Shown one piece after another: positions 1 to 12,100 of a DNA stretch of 64,000 nucleotides. Source of the DNA: Semisulcospira habei (lineage: Eukaryota; Mollusca; Gastropoda; Semisulcospiridae). Numbering within the stretch: the stretch's first letter is position 1; each line of letters begins with the position of its first letter. A model generated the notes under the pieces. It searched no databases. It worked only from the letters and a program-made list of their open reading frames with translations, and was not told the origin of the DNA. The DNA lies in assembly GCA_036245525.1 (NCBI GenBank), contig BTPG01000005.1, positions 124,740,986-124,804,985 on the forward strand, in the 5' to 3' direction. The position numbers and the translations under genes are program-made.

Positions 1-119
1 GCATCTTCCACGTGTTCACTTTGCCAGGTAAAAAACGCACCGCATCGTGAGTTACACTATCGAGGCCCCCCTCCACCCCCCTCTTACCCCCCCCCCCCCC
101 CCCCCCCCACGCGCCCACT

Positions 120-942
120 CCCGACAATTTCATCTAGGCGAGACCTAAAGTGCCTGTGTCGAGTGTCGCGCTGCCGAGAAGTCCCCCACTAGGGCCAGGC
201 TGTCGCGCTGGCCAGATAGGTCTTGGAAGTAGAGGCGGGCAAAGGTAGATCACCCCGCCAAGGCAAGGACGCCCAAACGTCTCTTCCATGCAGTTGCGGT
301 CCAGGCAGCGCCCGCAGCCACTCCTCTGATCTCATGTGCCCGGGTGCGCATCGTCCTCGCCCGCTCCTCTCTCTCTGGGCGTGGGGACCAAGCTCCTGAT
401 GCCTGGACTCGCCTATGGAGCACGTCCCGTCGTGGGCGGACCAGCAATTCCCTCACCAAAGGTGGGACAGGGCTCCCGGATGCGCTCATCTGTGCCAGGA
501 TGTTACACTCGCCCGGGGCCCAGGGCAGGAAAGGCATCAGCGCCCTTGTCTGAGTGGCTTAGTTCTGTGCAGGCAAACTCCAAAGCTGGGACGGGGTCCT
601 GTGGTGGGACACCCGGGGGACTGGTATTTCGCCTGGAGCTGGCGGATGGTCAACACCTGAGGTGTGGCCGCTGGGGCCGGTTCTTGGCCAGAAATGTCGT
701 ATCGGTGCGGGGCTGTACCGAACCATCGGCCCTGAACTGGAGACAGGAGGGTCGCCCTGTGAAGGCATGGCCGCCAGGGCGAGGGCGCAAAGGAAGCAGG
801 TCTTCCTGGTCAGGTCTCCAAGCCGCGCTGAGGGTAGAGGCTCGAACCACTTCAAGTTGAGCCAGGTTAGCACCCGGGACAAGTCCCAGTGAGGGATCAG
901 TGAGCGGGAACCAGCCACTGAAGATCCAAGCGCGCCATCCAA
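120..942 (-). pseudogene. DIRS copy 3 tyrosine recombinase remnant
   Basis: [16 protein letters not shown] and [13 protein letters not shown] match copy 1. The catalytic block with the first Arg ([10 protein letters not shown] in copy 1) is scrambled to LAAMPSQG. A TRAHEIRG fragment near 330 retains the H-x2-R box. Frames are broken throughout, so the protein cannot be active. Confidence 0.65.
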
Positions 943-1240
943 TCCGCGCCCTCCTGCCGGAGCTGAGCAACTACCTCATCGTGAGGTGCTTCTGCCTTGC
1001 CCCGATGCCCCGGTACCCGCGACCCCAAGGGGGGATGTCGCAACGGAGGGGGAGACTGGAAAGAGAGAGAGATCCTCAGGCCATCCAAGATGGTCGAGAG
1101 AATCCAGGGGTCGTCCTGCTGTGGGGTGCTAGCCTCCCACCGACTGGAGCCCCTACCGGGAACAGCAGGGTATGGGAGACGTCAGTATACGGGGCTCCGA
1201 AGGACCGCAGGGTGTGGCCCACGGCTCTGCGAGCCGACTG
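897..1240 (-). pseudogene. DIRS copy 3 RT N-terminal remnant
   Basis: Minus-strand fragments GAPVGGRLAPHS and LRISLSFQSPPPLRHPPL match the segment just before the RT core of copy 1 ([30 protein letters not shown]). The fragment stops before the first RT motif and is joined directly to recombinase sequence. Confidence 0.65.
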
Positions 1241-1369
1241 AAGCAGGTAGCAGAGGCGACGGTCGTGGCTGGCCAGAGATCCTAGAAGACCCCTAGACAG
1301 CCTGCCAGGTCGGTCCAACAGCAGAGATCCCTCGAAGGGTGCCTGTCGAAGCTGTGCCTTTACCGAGGC

Positions 1370-2040
1370 GGGGTTCCGGCGGCCTGGTTCTGATGGGGAA
1401 GTATGTCCCGTCGGTGACTGACCGGCCCTTTCCTGTCTCCGCGGGAAGCCGAAGAGCCGGAGGCCTGGCAACGAGGTAGCTCCTCCCGTTGGTGGCTGAC
1501 AGTCTTCCCCCCTTTCCGAGTGGTCTCAGGATCCGGGCGCTCACTTACGGCGCACGTCAGGTTGATGACTGGCCGGCTGACAGCTCTCTGAGCGTGGGGA
1601 GCATTTCCTGTCCTGGGCGGACCCGCATTTCGCCCACCAAAGGGTGGGGCAGGGTTTCTGGTGCCTGTACCTGGTGGGCGGCACTTGTCAGGTTGAAGGC
1701 TGCCTGGCCAAAGGCTCTCTGAGCATGGGGATCGAGTACCCGCTGCCTGGACCCCCCAGGGGAGCATTTCCCGTCATGGGCGGACCGGCATTTCGCCCAC
1801 CAAAGGGTGGGGTAGGGTCTCTGGTGCCTGTACCTGATGGGGTGGCGCGTCCTTACAGCTGACAGGCTTCCCTGAGTATGGGTATCGAGCTCCTGCTGCC
1901 TGGCGTCACCTAGGGACCCCGTCCCATCGTGGGCGGGCCGGCATTTCGCCCACCAAAGGATGGAGTAGGGTTCCTGGGACCTGTACTTGATGGGCGGGTA
2001 CGTCCCGTTGGCCGCTCACCATCTCCCACTCTCTCTCAGG
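1370..2040 (-). repeat. Tandem repeat of about 150-165 bp in DIRS copy 3 ORF1 region
   Basis: A block containing GCATTTCGCCCACCAAAGG recurs at about 1624, 1789 and 1940, with decayed units on both sides and an outlying related unit near 447. It occupies the same place in the element as different tandem repeats of copies 1 and 2. Confidence 0.75.
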
Positions 2041-2183
2041 ACGGGGTGGGCAGGTTCGAGGCACCTGGGGGGGGGGGGGGGCAGTAGGGCCGGACGCGAC
2101 GACAAGCCCACGATGTCTGATGTGGCATGCCTCTACGGCCCTGGCGGGGTTGAGTGGCTCCTTGGCTCAGGATGGTCTGTCCC

Positions 2184-2396
2184 TCACATAGAAGGCCCAC
2201 AGCTTTGACCAGCGTTCCTCAACCCATGCCGCGCCGGTATTACACGTTCGCCCAGAGGAGCAGCCTGACAGGGCAGGCACACATCGTGGGAGTCAGTCGG
2301 CCATAGGAATTGTCCGCACCTGGTGCAGGTCATGACCTGTGCACTGTAACAAACAAAGCAGACAAACAACCGTCGTGCAGGCGCGGGACCTCCCAA
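2184..2396 (-). pseudogene. DIRS copy 3 ORF1 N-terminal zinc-binding segment
   Basis: Contains MTCTRCGQFLWPTDSHDVCL followed by PC. This C-x2-C-x5-WP-x-D-x-H-x2-C-x2-C pattern is shared with copy 1 (10540) and copy 2 (about 44640), so it marks the start of the Gag-like ORF1. The rest of the frame is lost. Confidence 0.7.
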
Positions 2397-2972
2397 GAGG
2401 CCACGCGCTCATGGCCGGTCGCGTACAGAGTCCCCCGTCAATGCCGCCACTCGTTCCTCTTATTCTGACAAAACGCCGGCGAAGGCATTAAACAAAGCTT
2501 TACCTTGTCATGGACGAGCCGCTAGGTCCTCCCACCAGAGACCAACCATGTAATCCCCCGGAAAACCCCAAAGTAATCCTCCAAGCTTCACACAGAGTTC
2601 ACTCTCTTTTTCTTTTTTTTCACATAAATCCTGGGGAAGCACACCAAGCCCTGCTTCGAAGAGGTAACCACACACGAAGCGGTAATCCCACATGAAGCAG
2701 TAATCACACACAAAGTCTTCAGGTAATCACACCATACACAGCCGAAGCGAAGCAGGCTGAACACAACCGGTCTTGGTGAGCTAAGCGCAAAGACTGGCGG
2801 GTACTGCCAGGCACGTGACCGGATAGGGAGGGAACCCAGGGTTTCCTGGTAACGGCTCCCTAGAGTCGCCCCCTGGTTGTGATGTATACACAACGTTTTT
2901 TTGGGCTGAAATTGATAAGCTAAGCGTAATGCCATTGGTAAGAGTTTTGAGAAAATAAATGAATCCACGTAC

Positions 2973-3111
2973 GATTCTGACAGAATCCTTAGCAGTCTTC
3001 AGAGCGCGTCTTGCTGCCTCCTCAGCCTGCTTGATGGCCCGCACGATGCTCTCATAGGCCCGCGCCGCTCGCATGGGGTCCTCAGCTATGTCTCGCGCTC
3101 GAGCAAACATG
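2973..3111 (-). CDS. Laminin alpha exon 36, last in window: coiled coil
   Basis: Phase 2 to 0: [40 protein letters not shown], then KDSVRI. The AY-x-I-x2-A-I-x-A-E-x-A segment is conserved in laminin alpha domain I. Donor GTACGT; a DIRS element ends about 15 bp away. The remainder of the gene is below position 1. Confidence 0.9.
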
Positions 3112-6100
3112 CTGCAAAGCACGCAAGTTGCACAGTCATTAGGTTAGTTATTTATTTATTTGGGTTTAACGCTGAGCAGGCAACTAAGGCCATCTCACGG
3201 TGGACAGTCATTAGGAGTTATAACCTGTGATAACATTTTAGATAGTACTGTAAGAATTTTAATAACTATAAGCGATCTCTTTACAGCTTTACAGCTTAAC
3301 CCCCTTACGCATACAACAACCGGTAATGAATACAGAACCGGTGGCTGAATGCACAAGGATGTTACGGAAGGATGTACCCTCTATCAACATTTCTGTATCT
3401 CTGATCATTTCTTTTTTAACGCTAAGCCCTAGCAATTTCAATTCCGAAAATTGGGAGTTGTCCTATGCATTTTGCAGGTCAGGAGAGATAACTATGATAG
3501 TTCAAGAGTGTTGTCAGAATAGCTTGGCGCCTCTAGGTGCCAAGCTGTTCTGACACCAAACTTGAACTATCATAGTTGATTAGTCTCCTGTTGTTGTAGG
3601 TCGGTGCTTAATGAGTTAATACACCCTTCCATTTCAGTTGCAAAGCACACAGGCAACTCTGATGTGCGCATACAGGGGCATACATTTTCTAAAAGCCCGC
3701 TGTATACCATGCAACAGGCAATTAATAGCATTTCCAAAAGGACCGCTATAATCGCCATTTACACAGTGTACCACAGGCAGTAGCAGATAGCATCTGGCAA
3801 AATCAAATGATACTTCAAGCTACTCACTCATCCAACATCTCGGCTGTTCGCTGCAGCTCCAAAGCATGGTCCCAGGCATCGTTAGCAAGTTTCTCTAGTC
3901 GAGGCAAGGCAGTGCGAATGACGCCAAACCTTCTTTTCAACTCCTCTGTGGCTGCATCTAGTGTATACAGCTCCCTCTCCACAGCCTAAGGAAAATAAAG
4001 TGACATAATTGTTGACATAAAGCAGCAATGATAGTAAACTCATACAGTTAACCCATTAAATCCTGAGGCTGACTTTTTATAACATTTGCGTATTGTCCTA
4101 TGAAAACTACAATACAGATTAGGAGATGGATTATCCATTTTAGTTCAAGGGTGCATATCCTACACGCTGGAGCACATCCAGACCCACTACCCACAAGAGG
4201 TCTGGACCCATGTGTACATGGACGGTTCTGCAACTGACGCTGTCACAGATGGAGGAGCCGGAATCTACATTAAGTACCCAGGAGGGAGAGGAGCAGAGAT
4301 CTCTCTTGCTACCGGCAAATACGCCACCAACTACAGGTCAGAAGCAGAAGCCCTGAGAATTGGTGTAACAACAGTGAAAAACTGCCCGGAAACATCTGAC
4401 TCCATTGTGTTTCTCACAGGCCCTAAAAACACCCAAAGACAAGGACCTAAATGATCTGTTTTTGGCACTCGCCTCCCTTTGTACAACACACATGGTTGTG
4501 CTGCAGTGCATGGGTACCTGCACACTGCAAGGTGAGAGGCAATGAAACCGCAGACAGGCTAGCAAAGGAGGGATCTTCAACAACCCAAGAAGACAAAACA
4601 ATGTCATAGGCAGAAGCCAAGACTATCATCAAAAACAAGCAGAAAAGAAAGTGGCTGTGAGAACACCCCAGCTATAACAAAACAGATGGCTATCACCTAT
4701 ACTGACCAGACCAGAGCAGGTAGTTATCTTCTGACTACGCACCGGCCATAACAAACTGAACTGGCATCTCCACACCAAGTTTGGAATTGGCCAGTCAGAC
4801 CAGTGCCCATGCAACTCTGGTAGCATGACAACAGACCATGTGCTACAGACCTGCGCCACATTCACAACCCTCAGACGGAGACACTGGCCGGAAGAGACAG
4901 AGGTGTCCCGCACGCTCTATGGAGGCCTGGAGGACCTGCGGCGCATGGCAGCATTTATAGAGGAGACCAGGCTGTCCATATAAAGAGAGTTCGAAGAAGA
5001 AGAAGAAGTTCAAGGGTGGTGCCAGAATAGCTTGGCGCCTCAGGCGCCAAGCTATTCTGGCACCATCCTTGAACTGTCATATAAATCTATTTCAAGCAAT
5101 ATTGTATCAGAATGAAAAGGGTTAAAAGAAAGAAGTAGAAATTACATGCACAAGACCCTTAAAAAAAATAAAAATTTAAGAAAGCAAGTAACTGCCACAG
5201 AAGCTCTGTCAAATATACCTAACATTAAAAAAATGTAGTTCAATGACTGAAACATCCTTTGTCTACTATTTCTCAGACTAAAACGAAACAAAATTTTCAA
5301 TAAAACTTACCTTGATATTTTCTACTAAGCGATCAAGGGCTGCCTTGGCGTCATCAATCAGTCTCTGACCATCTTTCAGAAGCTGCTCTGTGTCACCTTT
5401 CATCTCCTTCAGGTCTTCCACTTTGTCCTAGGAAACCATCACCAATGTTAACCCTTTGGGTGTTGGTAGCAGTTTTAGTCACACTGATTCCTGCAGGAAT
5501 CATCGCGACTAAAACCGCTACTGACACCCAGAGGGTTAACACCCTCACCCTAATAAAACAACACAGCGAAATATGGATTGCCCAAAAGTTCAAAGGTAGT
5601 GCTGGAACAGCTTGGCACCTGTACAGATGCCAAGCTAATTGGGAACTATCCTTGAACTATCATGACTGACACATATCCAAGAGACAGTAGAAGTCTTTCC
5701 AGGTGACACCAAAAGTTGTGAAAATCGCTATGGTGTGAATGAGTTAACACATTCCAGACATGCTGCATCTGGATATGTGACTTAATGCCGAGTTGCCAGA
5801 TGCAGCGCATCTCGAATTAGGTTAATAAGAGCGTGGGATAGTCCAAGAATAAAAGATGACAAACAGTCAAGCAACATGCATACTGTGTATCCTGACACAA
5901 AGTTTCAAAATGTTGAAGTTGGTTGGCCGTCACAATACAGAACGATACAATCTGGCAATCTGATGATCCTGCGGAGGTTTCAGATAGAGTTCTAGCAGTT
6001 GGCAGCAAAGGGGTTAACCTAATCACTTCACAAGTCAGTCGACGTTTTCCTACCTCCAGGTCGGCAATCTTGGCGGCTAGTTTCAGACTCTCCTCGTCCA

Positions 6101-9100
6101 GCACACGCATGGCCTTGACCCTGGCCGCGTTGGTCTGGTTGTGAAGGTCATCCAGTCGCCTCAGTATGTCGGCCAAAGTTTGATTCACGTTTGTGGTGTT
6201 GGGGAGGCGTCCTGAAAGCTTTTTGATTCTCTCCCCTAGTTTCTCTGCTTGGCTGTTAAGAAAAGAAGAAAAGGAGAAAATAATGTACATAATACTTTAG
6301 CTGGAAATAAAATGTACTGCAGGGATTCCCAAAATCCCTACAGTATATTTTATCTCATGAAAGCTAAAATTGCAAGAATACAAAAACCAGAAAATGTACT
6401 TTTTAAAAAAAAGTGTGGCATTTTTCTAAAGGTGTGGCCACAAAAGAGTAGCACCACCTGACCTTAATTTATACAGTGTTTGTGTGTAAAGATTGCTGAG
6501 AGATGGAAACGGGAAACTGACAGCACCCAGCCAGGAAAATCTGGGAAGGGGTACTGTCTCAGTCACAGTTGAGGCAAAGCAGGGATTGAGTCCACTTCAC
6601 ATGATCCTGTGACACTGGTTACAGTGTATTGAGTAGCACCCACTAGTCAAACATTCTTCAACCACCATTCACTTCAGCAATGGGACCAACTCGGTGAGCG
6701 AAAGGCCCTCAGGCCAACGTCGGCCACAGTCGAGCCACGCAAAATTGTACACAGGCCAAATCTGGCCCACTGACCTTTTACTTATGCACTAATTACAGTC
6801 GTTAACCCATTAAATCATGAGGCAAAATGTTTTAAATTTGCTTATTGTCCTATGAAGGCTAAGATCCAGATTAGGAGACAGATCGACCATTTTAGTTCAA
6901 GGGTGGTGCCAGAATAGCTTGGCGCCTGAGGATGAAAAGGGTTAATGAATGCACTCACTAATTTTCATCCTTAGCGGCTTTGTCTGCATCAGTGAAGTCC
7001 CTGCTAAGGATGACGTTGAGAATATCCTGCGCCTGCTTGAGTGCAGACGTAACGTTGATCCCAGTCTGGTTGTAGTATAACTTCTCCACCAGCTGTCTCA
7101 GTTGACTGATGTTTCCTGCACACACACCCACAAATAGATGTTAACCCCCTTTGCTTCCAACGAAACTGTTTACTAAAGTAAAACTTATCACAGGGGCCAG
7201 ACAGAGACTGGATGCCAAATGGATGGACACTGGATGGCTCAGTGCATAGACTCACCATATGCTTGTATGCGAGCCCAAAATGGCCACTTCTGCATGACTG
7301 GTCCTTAACCCATTTTTTTTTAAATTTTATTTTTTGTCTGTCAGGGGTGGGGGTGGGAGGAGGGAGTGGGGGTGTGGGGCTTGAGCCAGAAGATGGATGA
7401 GATACTGAGCAGTGTGCGAGTAATTTTTTTATTATTTCTTTTACGCCATTGTCATAATGTAGCTGAAACCGCACGCGTGCATGTGATCCAACAAAAGAAA
7501 ATTTGTCGGCCAGACTGACACAATAAAGGTTTTGAATTGAATTAAATTGAATTACATCCTGAGACTGAATTTTAACAAATTTGCTTACTGTCCTATGAAG
7601 GCTACATTACAGATGAGGCGAGAGATCAAGCGTTTATTTCATGAATAGTGCATCAGCATGAAAAGGGTTAATTACCTCTGATTTCCTTGAAGAGTTCGTC
7701 TACCAGTTTCTCCACTTCTGTGGCATTTTTCAGTGTCTCCTTCGTCTTTCTCTGCACATTGCCTACTTTGGAGCCTGTGAAGTTCAGCTGTGTGAAAAAG
7801 CAAAAACAGCTGAACAGTAATGATGCAAATTTGGGGTACTGAGGAAGTAAAACACACATTGAAATAGAATATCTCGCAGTATCATTTAATAAAGCATCTT
7901 AGACTTAACACTTTGTCTGTCAGCGCTTTTCGTCAAGGAGATTCCTGCAGGAATCGCCTCGACAAAATGTGCAACCGAAAGCCAAGGGGTTAAGAAGAGT
8001 GCTCTTGTGACCTGCAAATAAGTAATGAATTGTCCATAGCACCTGACAAGTTTGGTGTCTTCCATGGTATCACTTTAGCCAATCAGTTGCTAGCTACCCC
8101 TGATAATGATCGCTGATCTATCTCTCACAGAAAGGTGTTTGTACCGAGTCTGTTCAAACCCAAAACATACTGAACAAACCAAACAATGCGGAAATGTCCC
8201 AACCAAGACTGGGATAACAAAACACACAATAAGAAAAGTATGGCATTGAAAATGTCCTTGATCTTGGTGTAAAACAATGTCACATATAAAAAAGGAATTT
8301 GCCCAATTTGTATTACAAATCTCTTTTCTTCCCACAAAGCTGCCTAATAAATAGAGAAAAACAGTACTGTTTAGAAAAAAAGGAAAATAACAGAATATGA
8401 AACAAAAAGCAAAAGGTGCCCCTGGACAAAGGTCACTGTGGAGAAAAACTAAAATCCGTCAAATTTGGGACTAATCCAAATGTATTCAAACATCTGGAAA
8501 GATAAAATAATGTAATTCAGTGTGAAATGAAGGGCAGTCACAACTACACAGACAAAAAAGATCAATTATGTCCCTTTGACAAAAATTGGACACCAGTTAG
8601 TGTACCATGGAGAAAGTGTGCATGACAGGTAGATCACACAGAAATATGACTATATAGGAAGTACTGACTTGTATAAAAAGGGAAAAGTGATTTTGTGCAG
8701 TTTGACAGAACTTCTCATGAATGTTAACCCTTTGGCTATCCTAGAACTATTTTTTGCTCCTGTAAAAATTCCATCCACAAAAAGCAATACCGACAACCAA
8801 AAGAAAGAAAAAGAAACTGCGACCACTTGAGCAAAATAAAGATTCATTAGACCTGATGTGCTATGACAGAAAAACTGAACATGATAATTCAAAGGTGGCA
8901 CCTCTTCGAACCAAGTTATTCCTGCACCACCCTTGCACTATCATGGTCGACCTGTCTCATAAACTGGCTCATTGACTGTAACCCATTTAGCCCAACGCCC
9001 TTCAGCAGATGTATTGACCATGATAATTCAAGGGTAGTGCCAAGCTAATCTGGCACTACTCCTGAATTATCATGGTCGATCCATTACCTGCAACTGGTAC

Positions 9101-12100
9101 ACAGTCATTAGATAACCCCTCCAAAATGTGGGCTAAATGGGTTAAAGGACGATTAATCAATTTGATCTTAGGGCTCAATATTAGTCTAAATACTGAAATT
9201 TCGAAAGCAAAAACCCCAAAACCGCACACAACACCAAAACTCACCTCTCTCCCACACACGCTGATTGTCTACAAGGTGAAAAGCAGAGAATATAATCAGT
9301 GAGATTAGGTTAGGCATGTACATTGAGAACATTAACTCTCTGGCTGTCTGTAGCACTTTTTGTCAAGGCGATTACTGCAAAAATCACCTCGACAAAAAGC
9401 ACTATGGACAGCCAAAGGGTTAAACGATTAAATACAAAATGTATACATGGGTTGGATAAAATCCTAGTGATGTAGTCAGTTCATGCAAAGTGTCAGCCAA
9501 ATCTATATATCAAAGTCAGCCAAATGTATATATCAAAGTCATTTGGAAACAGTGTGACATGTGGAAGCTGTCGAGAAAAGCATATTTTATTTTCAGGCAA
9601 AAGACCCAGCAGCTAGCCAACGTTGGTTTATAAATATACTGACGAGCAAAAGATATGCGACATTTTTGGAATCATCGGAAACACTGTGTCGCATTTTGTG
9701 TTTCCGATGATTCCAAAAATGTTGCATTTCTTTTGCTCATCGGCATACAGCCACAATCAGTGAAGATTAGTAAACTAATTTTATCATTATTGAGTGAACT
9801 TGAACACTACAGAATGTAAGATTTATATATGTTCTAAAAGGCATACATGGCTCAAGTACATGAGACCAAAAAAAACGACAATACAAATCTTCAGCAAAAG
9901 AAATTATTGAAAAATGTGTACCATATATTTGACATGAACAGAAATTTCAAGCAAATGATTTCTCTTACTTCAGCTGAATGCAAAATTCAATTGAAGCTGA
10001 AAAATCTTTCAATGCAGAATTCTATTTGTTTTTTCAAAATACATTACCGATGGCATTACTATCTGGAATACACTCTATTGCCTATAGATTTCAGCCAAAA
10101 GTTGTGTATACCACACAACTGGGGAGGAGACACCGGGGATCCACGCACAGGGGCCCCGGGTGGCCTCCCCTTACTACCCTATCCCGGCATTCACTGGGCG
10201 ACCCTGTCAGTTTCACTCATAGCTCGACCGTGGACGGTCGAGTTTTTGCCTTGCTCCGTTTCGGACGGTTTTTCTTCAGTGAATATATTGAGTTTTGGCC
10301 TTTGGCTTTGGAGTTTTCTGATAAGCCTTGGACTCACTAACTTCGTGGCTGCTCTTTTTCGTAGTTGTTGGCTACAGTGTGTGAACTGAGCGCCGGCTGG
10401 TTTGGACTGGCTCTGCCTTTAGTGAGCTTCGCCCTTGGCTGTGGCCTTGGGGGTTGGACTCCTCACGTGACTTTGTGCCTTGTAGTGAGTGTGCGACTTG
10501 ACTGTTTTTCACCTGCGTACATTAGCCTACTGTCGCATGGCTACTTCTGTGTTGAAGTCTTGCCTCCTGTGCGGGGACTCTCAGTGGCCGGACGACGCCC
10601 ACGACGCTTGCTTGCCGTGTTCTGGCTGTTCTTCAGACAGGACGTGTGACGTTTGCGCCGAATGGATGGAAGACCGGTGGTCGCGCATGTGGGACTTCAA
10701 CAGACGCGACCGGCCCTCTCGGCCGCTTCAGTCTCCCAGGGATCCTCCACAGGTGGACGTCACTACCTCGGCGCCTCGGGCTCCGCTCCGTCGTTCGGGC
10801 TGTCCGGCCCACAGGTAAGTCCCCTTCTTGTACCATTACCTCGCAGGTTCTCCCTCCCCTCTCCGAGTCTTCGGAGCAGGGTAGACGAGTTTCGGAGTTG
10901 CGCTCCCCACGCTCTGCTTCGTCAGCGCGTGGCTTGAGCCCCATAAGTTTGCTCACCCCTCGCTCTGCTTCGGGCGAGCGGTCTAGGCGAGCTGAGCGTT
11001 CGTCAGCCACCCCCTGCTCTAGGTCCCCGGGGCGGGTGCGGATGAGTGAACGCAAACATAAGAAAGAGAGAAAACGTGATAAGAGAGGTTCTCTCTCACA
11101 CTCCGAGGCATCGGAACGTGACTTGAGACCCTTAGAAGTGCTGCCTCCCCGTTCCGTTGTTTCTGAGCGGGCTCAGCCAGCTTCGCTTTCGTTCCCCCCC
11201 CCCCCCCCCCCCCCCCACCCCGTCTCATCTGGGCGGGCCTGGTGCGACGTTGACACTTGCCCCCCACGCTCTGAAGCGTCTGAGCGGGGGTCGCGTGCTC
11301 AAAAATTGTCCCCTCCCCGCTTCGCCTGAGCGGGCTTGGCGTGACCTTAATCTGTCCCCCCCCCCCCCCCACCGTATCGACCAGGCGGGCCCGGTGTGAC
11401 TCGGACACGCGTCCCCCTCGCTCCGAAGCGTCTGAGCTGGGGCCGCGGGTTCATAGATCGTCCCCTCCCCGCTTCACTTTTCCTGAGCGGGCTTGGCGTG
11501 ACCCTAGACTGTCCCCCCCCCCCCCTCCCCCCGCATCGACCAGGCGGGCCCAGTGTGACATCGTCACGTGTCCCCCACGCTCCGAGGCCTCAAACGGGGG
11601 GCCGCGTGCCCGGTTTTTGTCCCCTCCCCGCTCCGCCTTTCCTGAGCGGGCTAGGCGAGACTCGTTACGGTTCCCCCCCCCCCCCCCCCCCCCCCCGCCC
11701 CGTTTTCTCCAGGCGGGCCCGGTGTGACCAGACCGCTTCATCTCTAGTCCGATTGTGTTCGGAGAACGTTCTCCGGCATCCGCGTGCGGAACATAGCTTC
11801 GCGGTTGACCGTCCGTCTTCCACGGTCCCTCCGTCGCTGCGGCGCTCCTCTCTGCGTGCGTCGCTGGCGGCTCCGTCTACCTCTCGCGCGGCGGTGCGGC
11901 GCTCTCGGAGCCGCTCGCCCCTTTCATCCCCTTCGCGGGAGGGTCGGTCTAGTTTTTTGGAACCGGATGTCCTCAGCCTTCATCCTACGGATTCGAGCTC
12001 GGCTATCTTCTTGCAGGACTCGGCGGCTGGATCTCCTTCCCGCCTGTCCGCTGTCTCGTCGGCCTCCTCCTCTTTGGACGTCGTCGGCCCTTCGCTCGGC

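Larger units (their letters stand above)
1..2957 (-). mobile_element. DIRS-type retrotransposon copy 3, internally deleted, 3' end outside window
   Basis: The 5' terminal repeat is at 2811-2955 and resembles the terminal repeat of copy 2 (ACACAACC, GGATAGGGAGGGAA, GTAATGCCATTGGTAA). A Gag-like zinc-finger segment, a tandem-repeat block, an RT N-terminal remnant and tyrosine recombinase remnants follow in order on the minus strand. Most of RT and RNase H is missing, with the junction near 905-940. All frames are broken. The 3' terminus would lie below position 1. Confidence 0.8.

Noticed and set aside
250..970. Plus-strand open frames over 100 codons near the window start
   Set aside because: They are antisense shadows of GC-rich DIRS copy 3 sequence; the minus strand carries the recognisable recombinase remnant.
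9237..9260. 24-bp candidate laminin microexon (TTGTAG acceptor, GTGAGT donor) between exons 30 and 31
   Set aside because: It would keep frame but would add a cysteine-containing octapeptide in the coiled coil, and exons 30 and 31 already join in phase. Left out without cDNA support.
10812..10846. Small intron in DIRS ORF1 (CAG|GTAAGT ... CGCAG)
   Set aside because: At about 32 nt it is too short for ordinary animal splicing and does not restore the main downstream frame.
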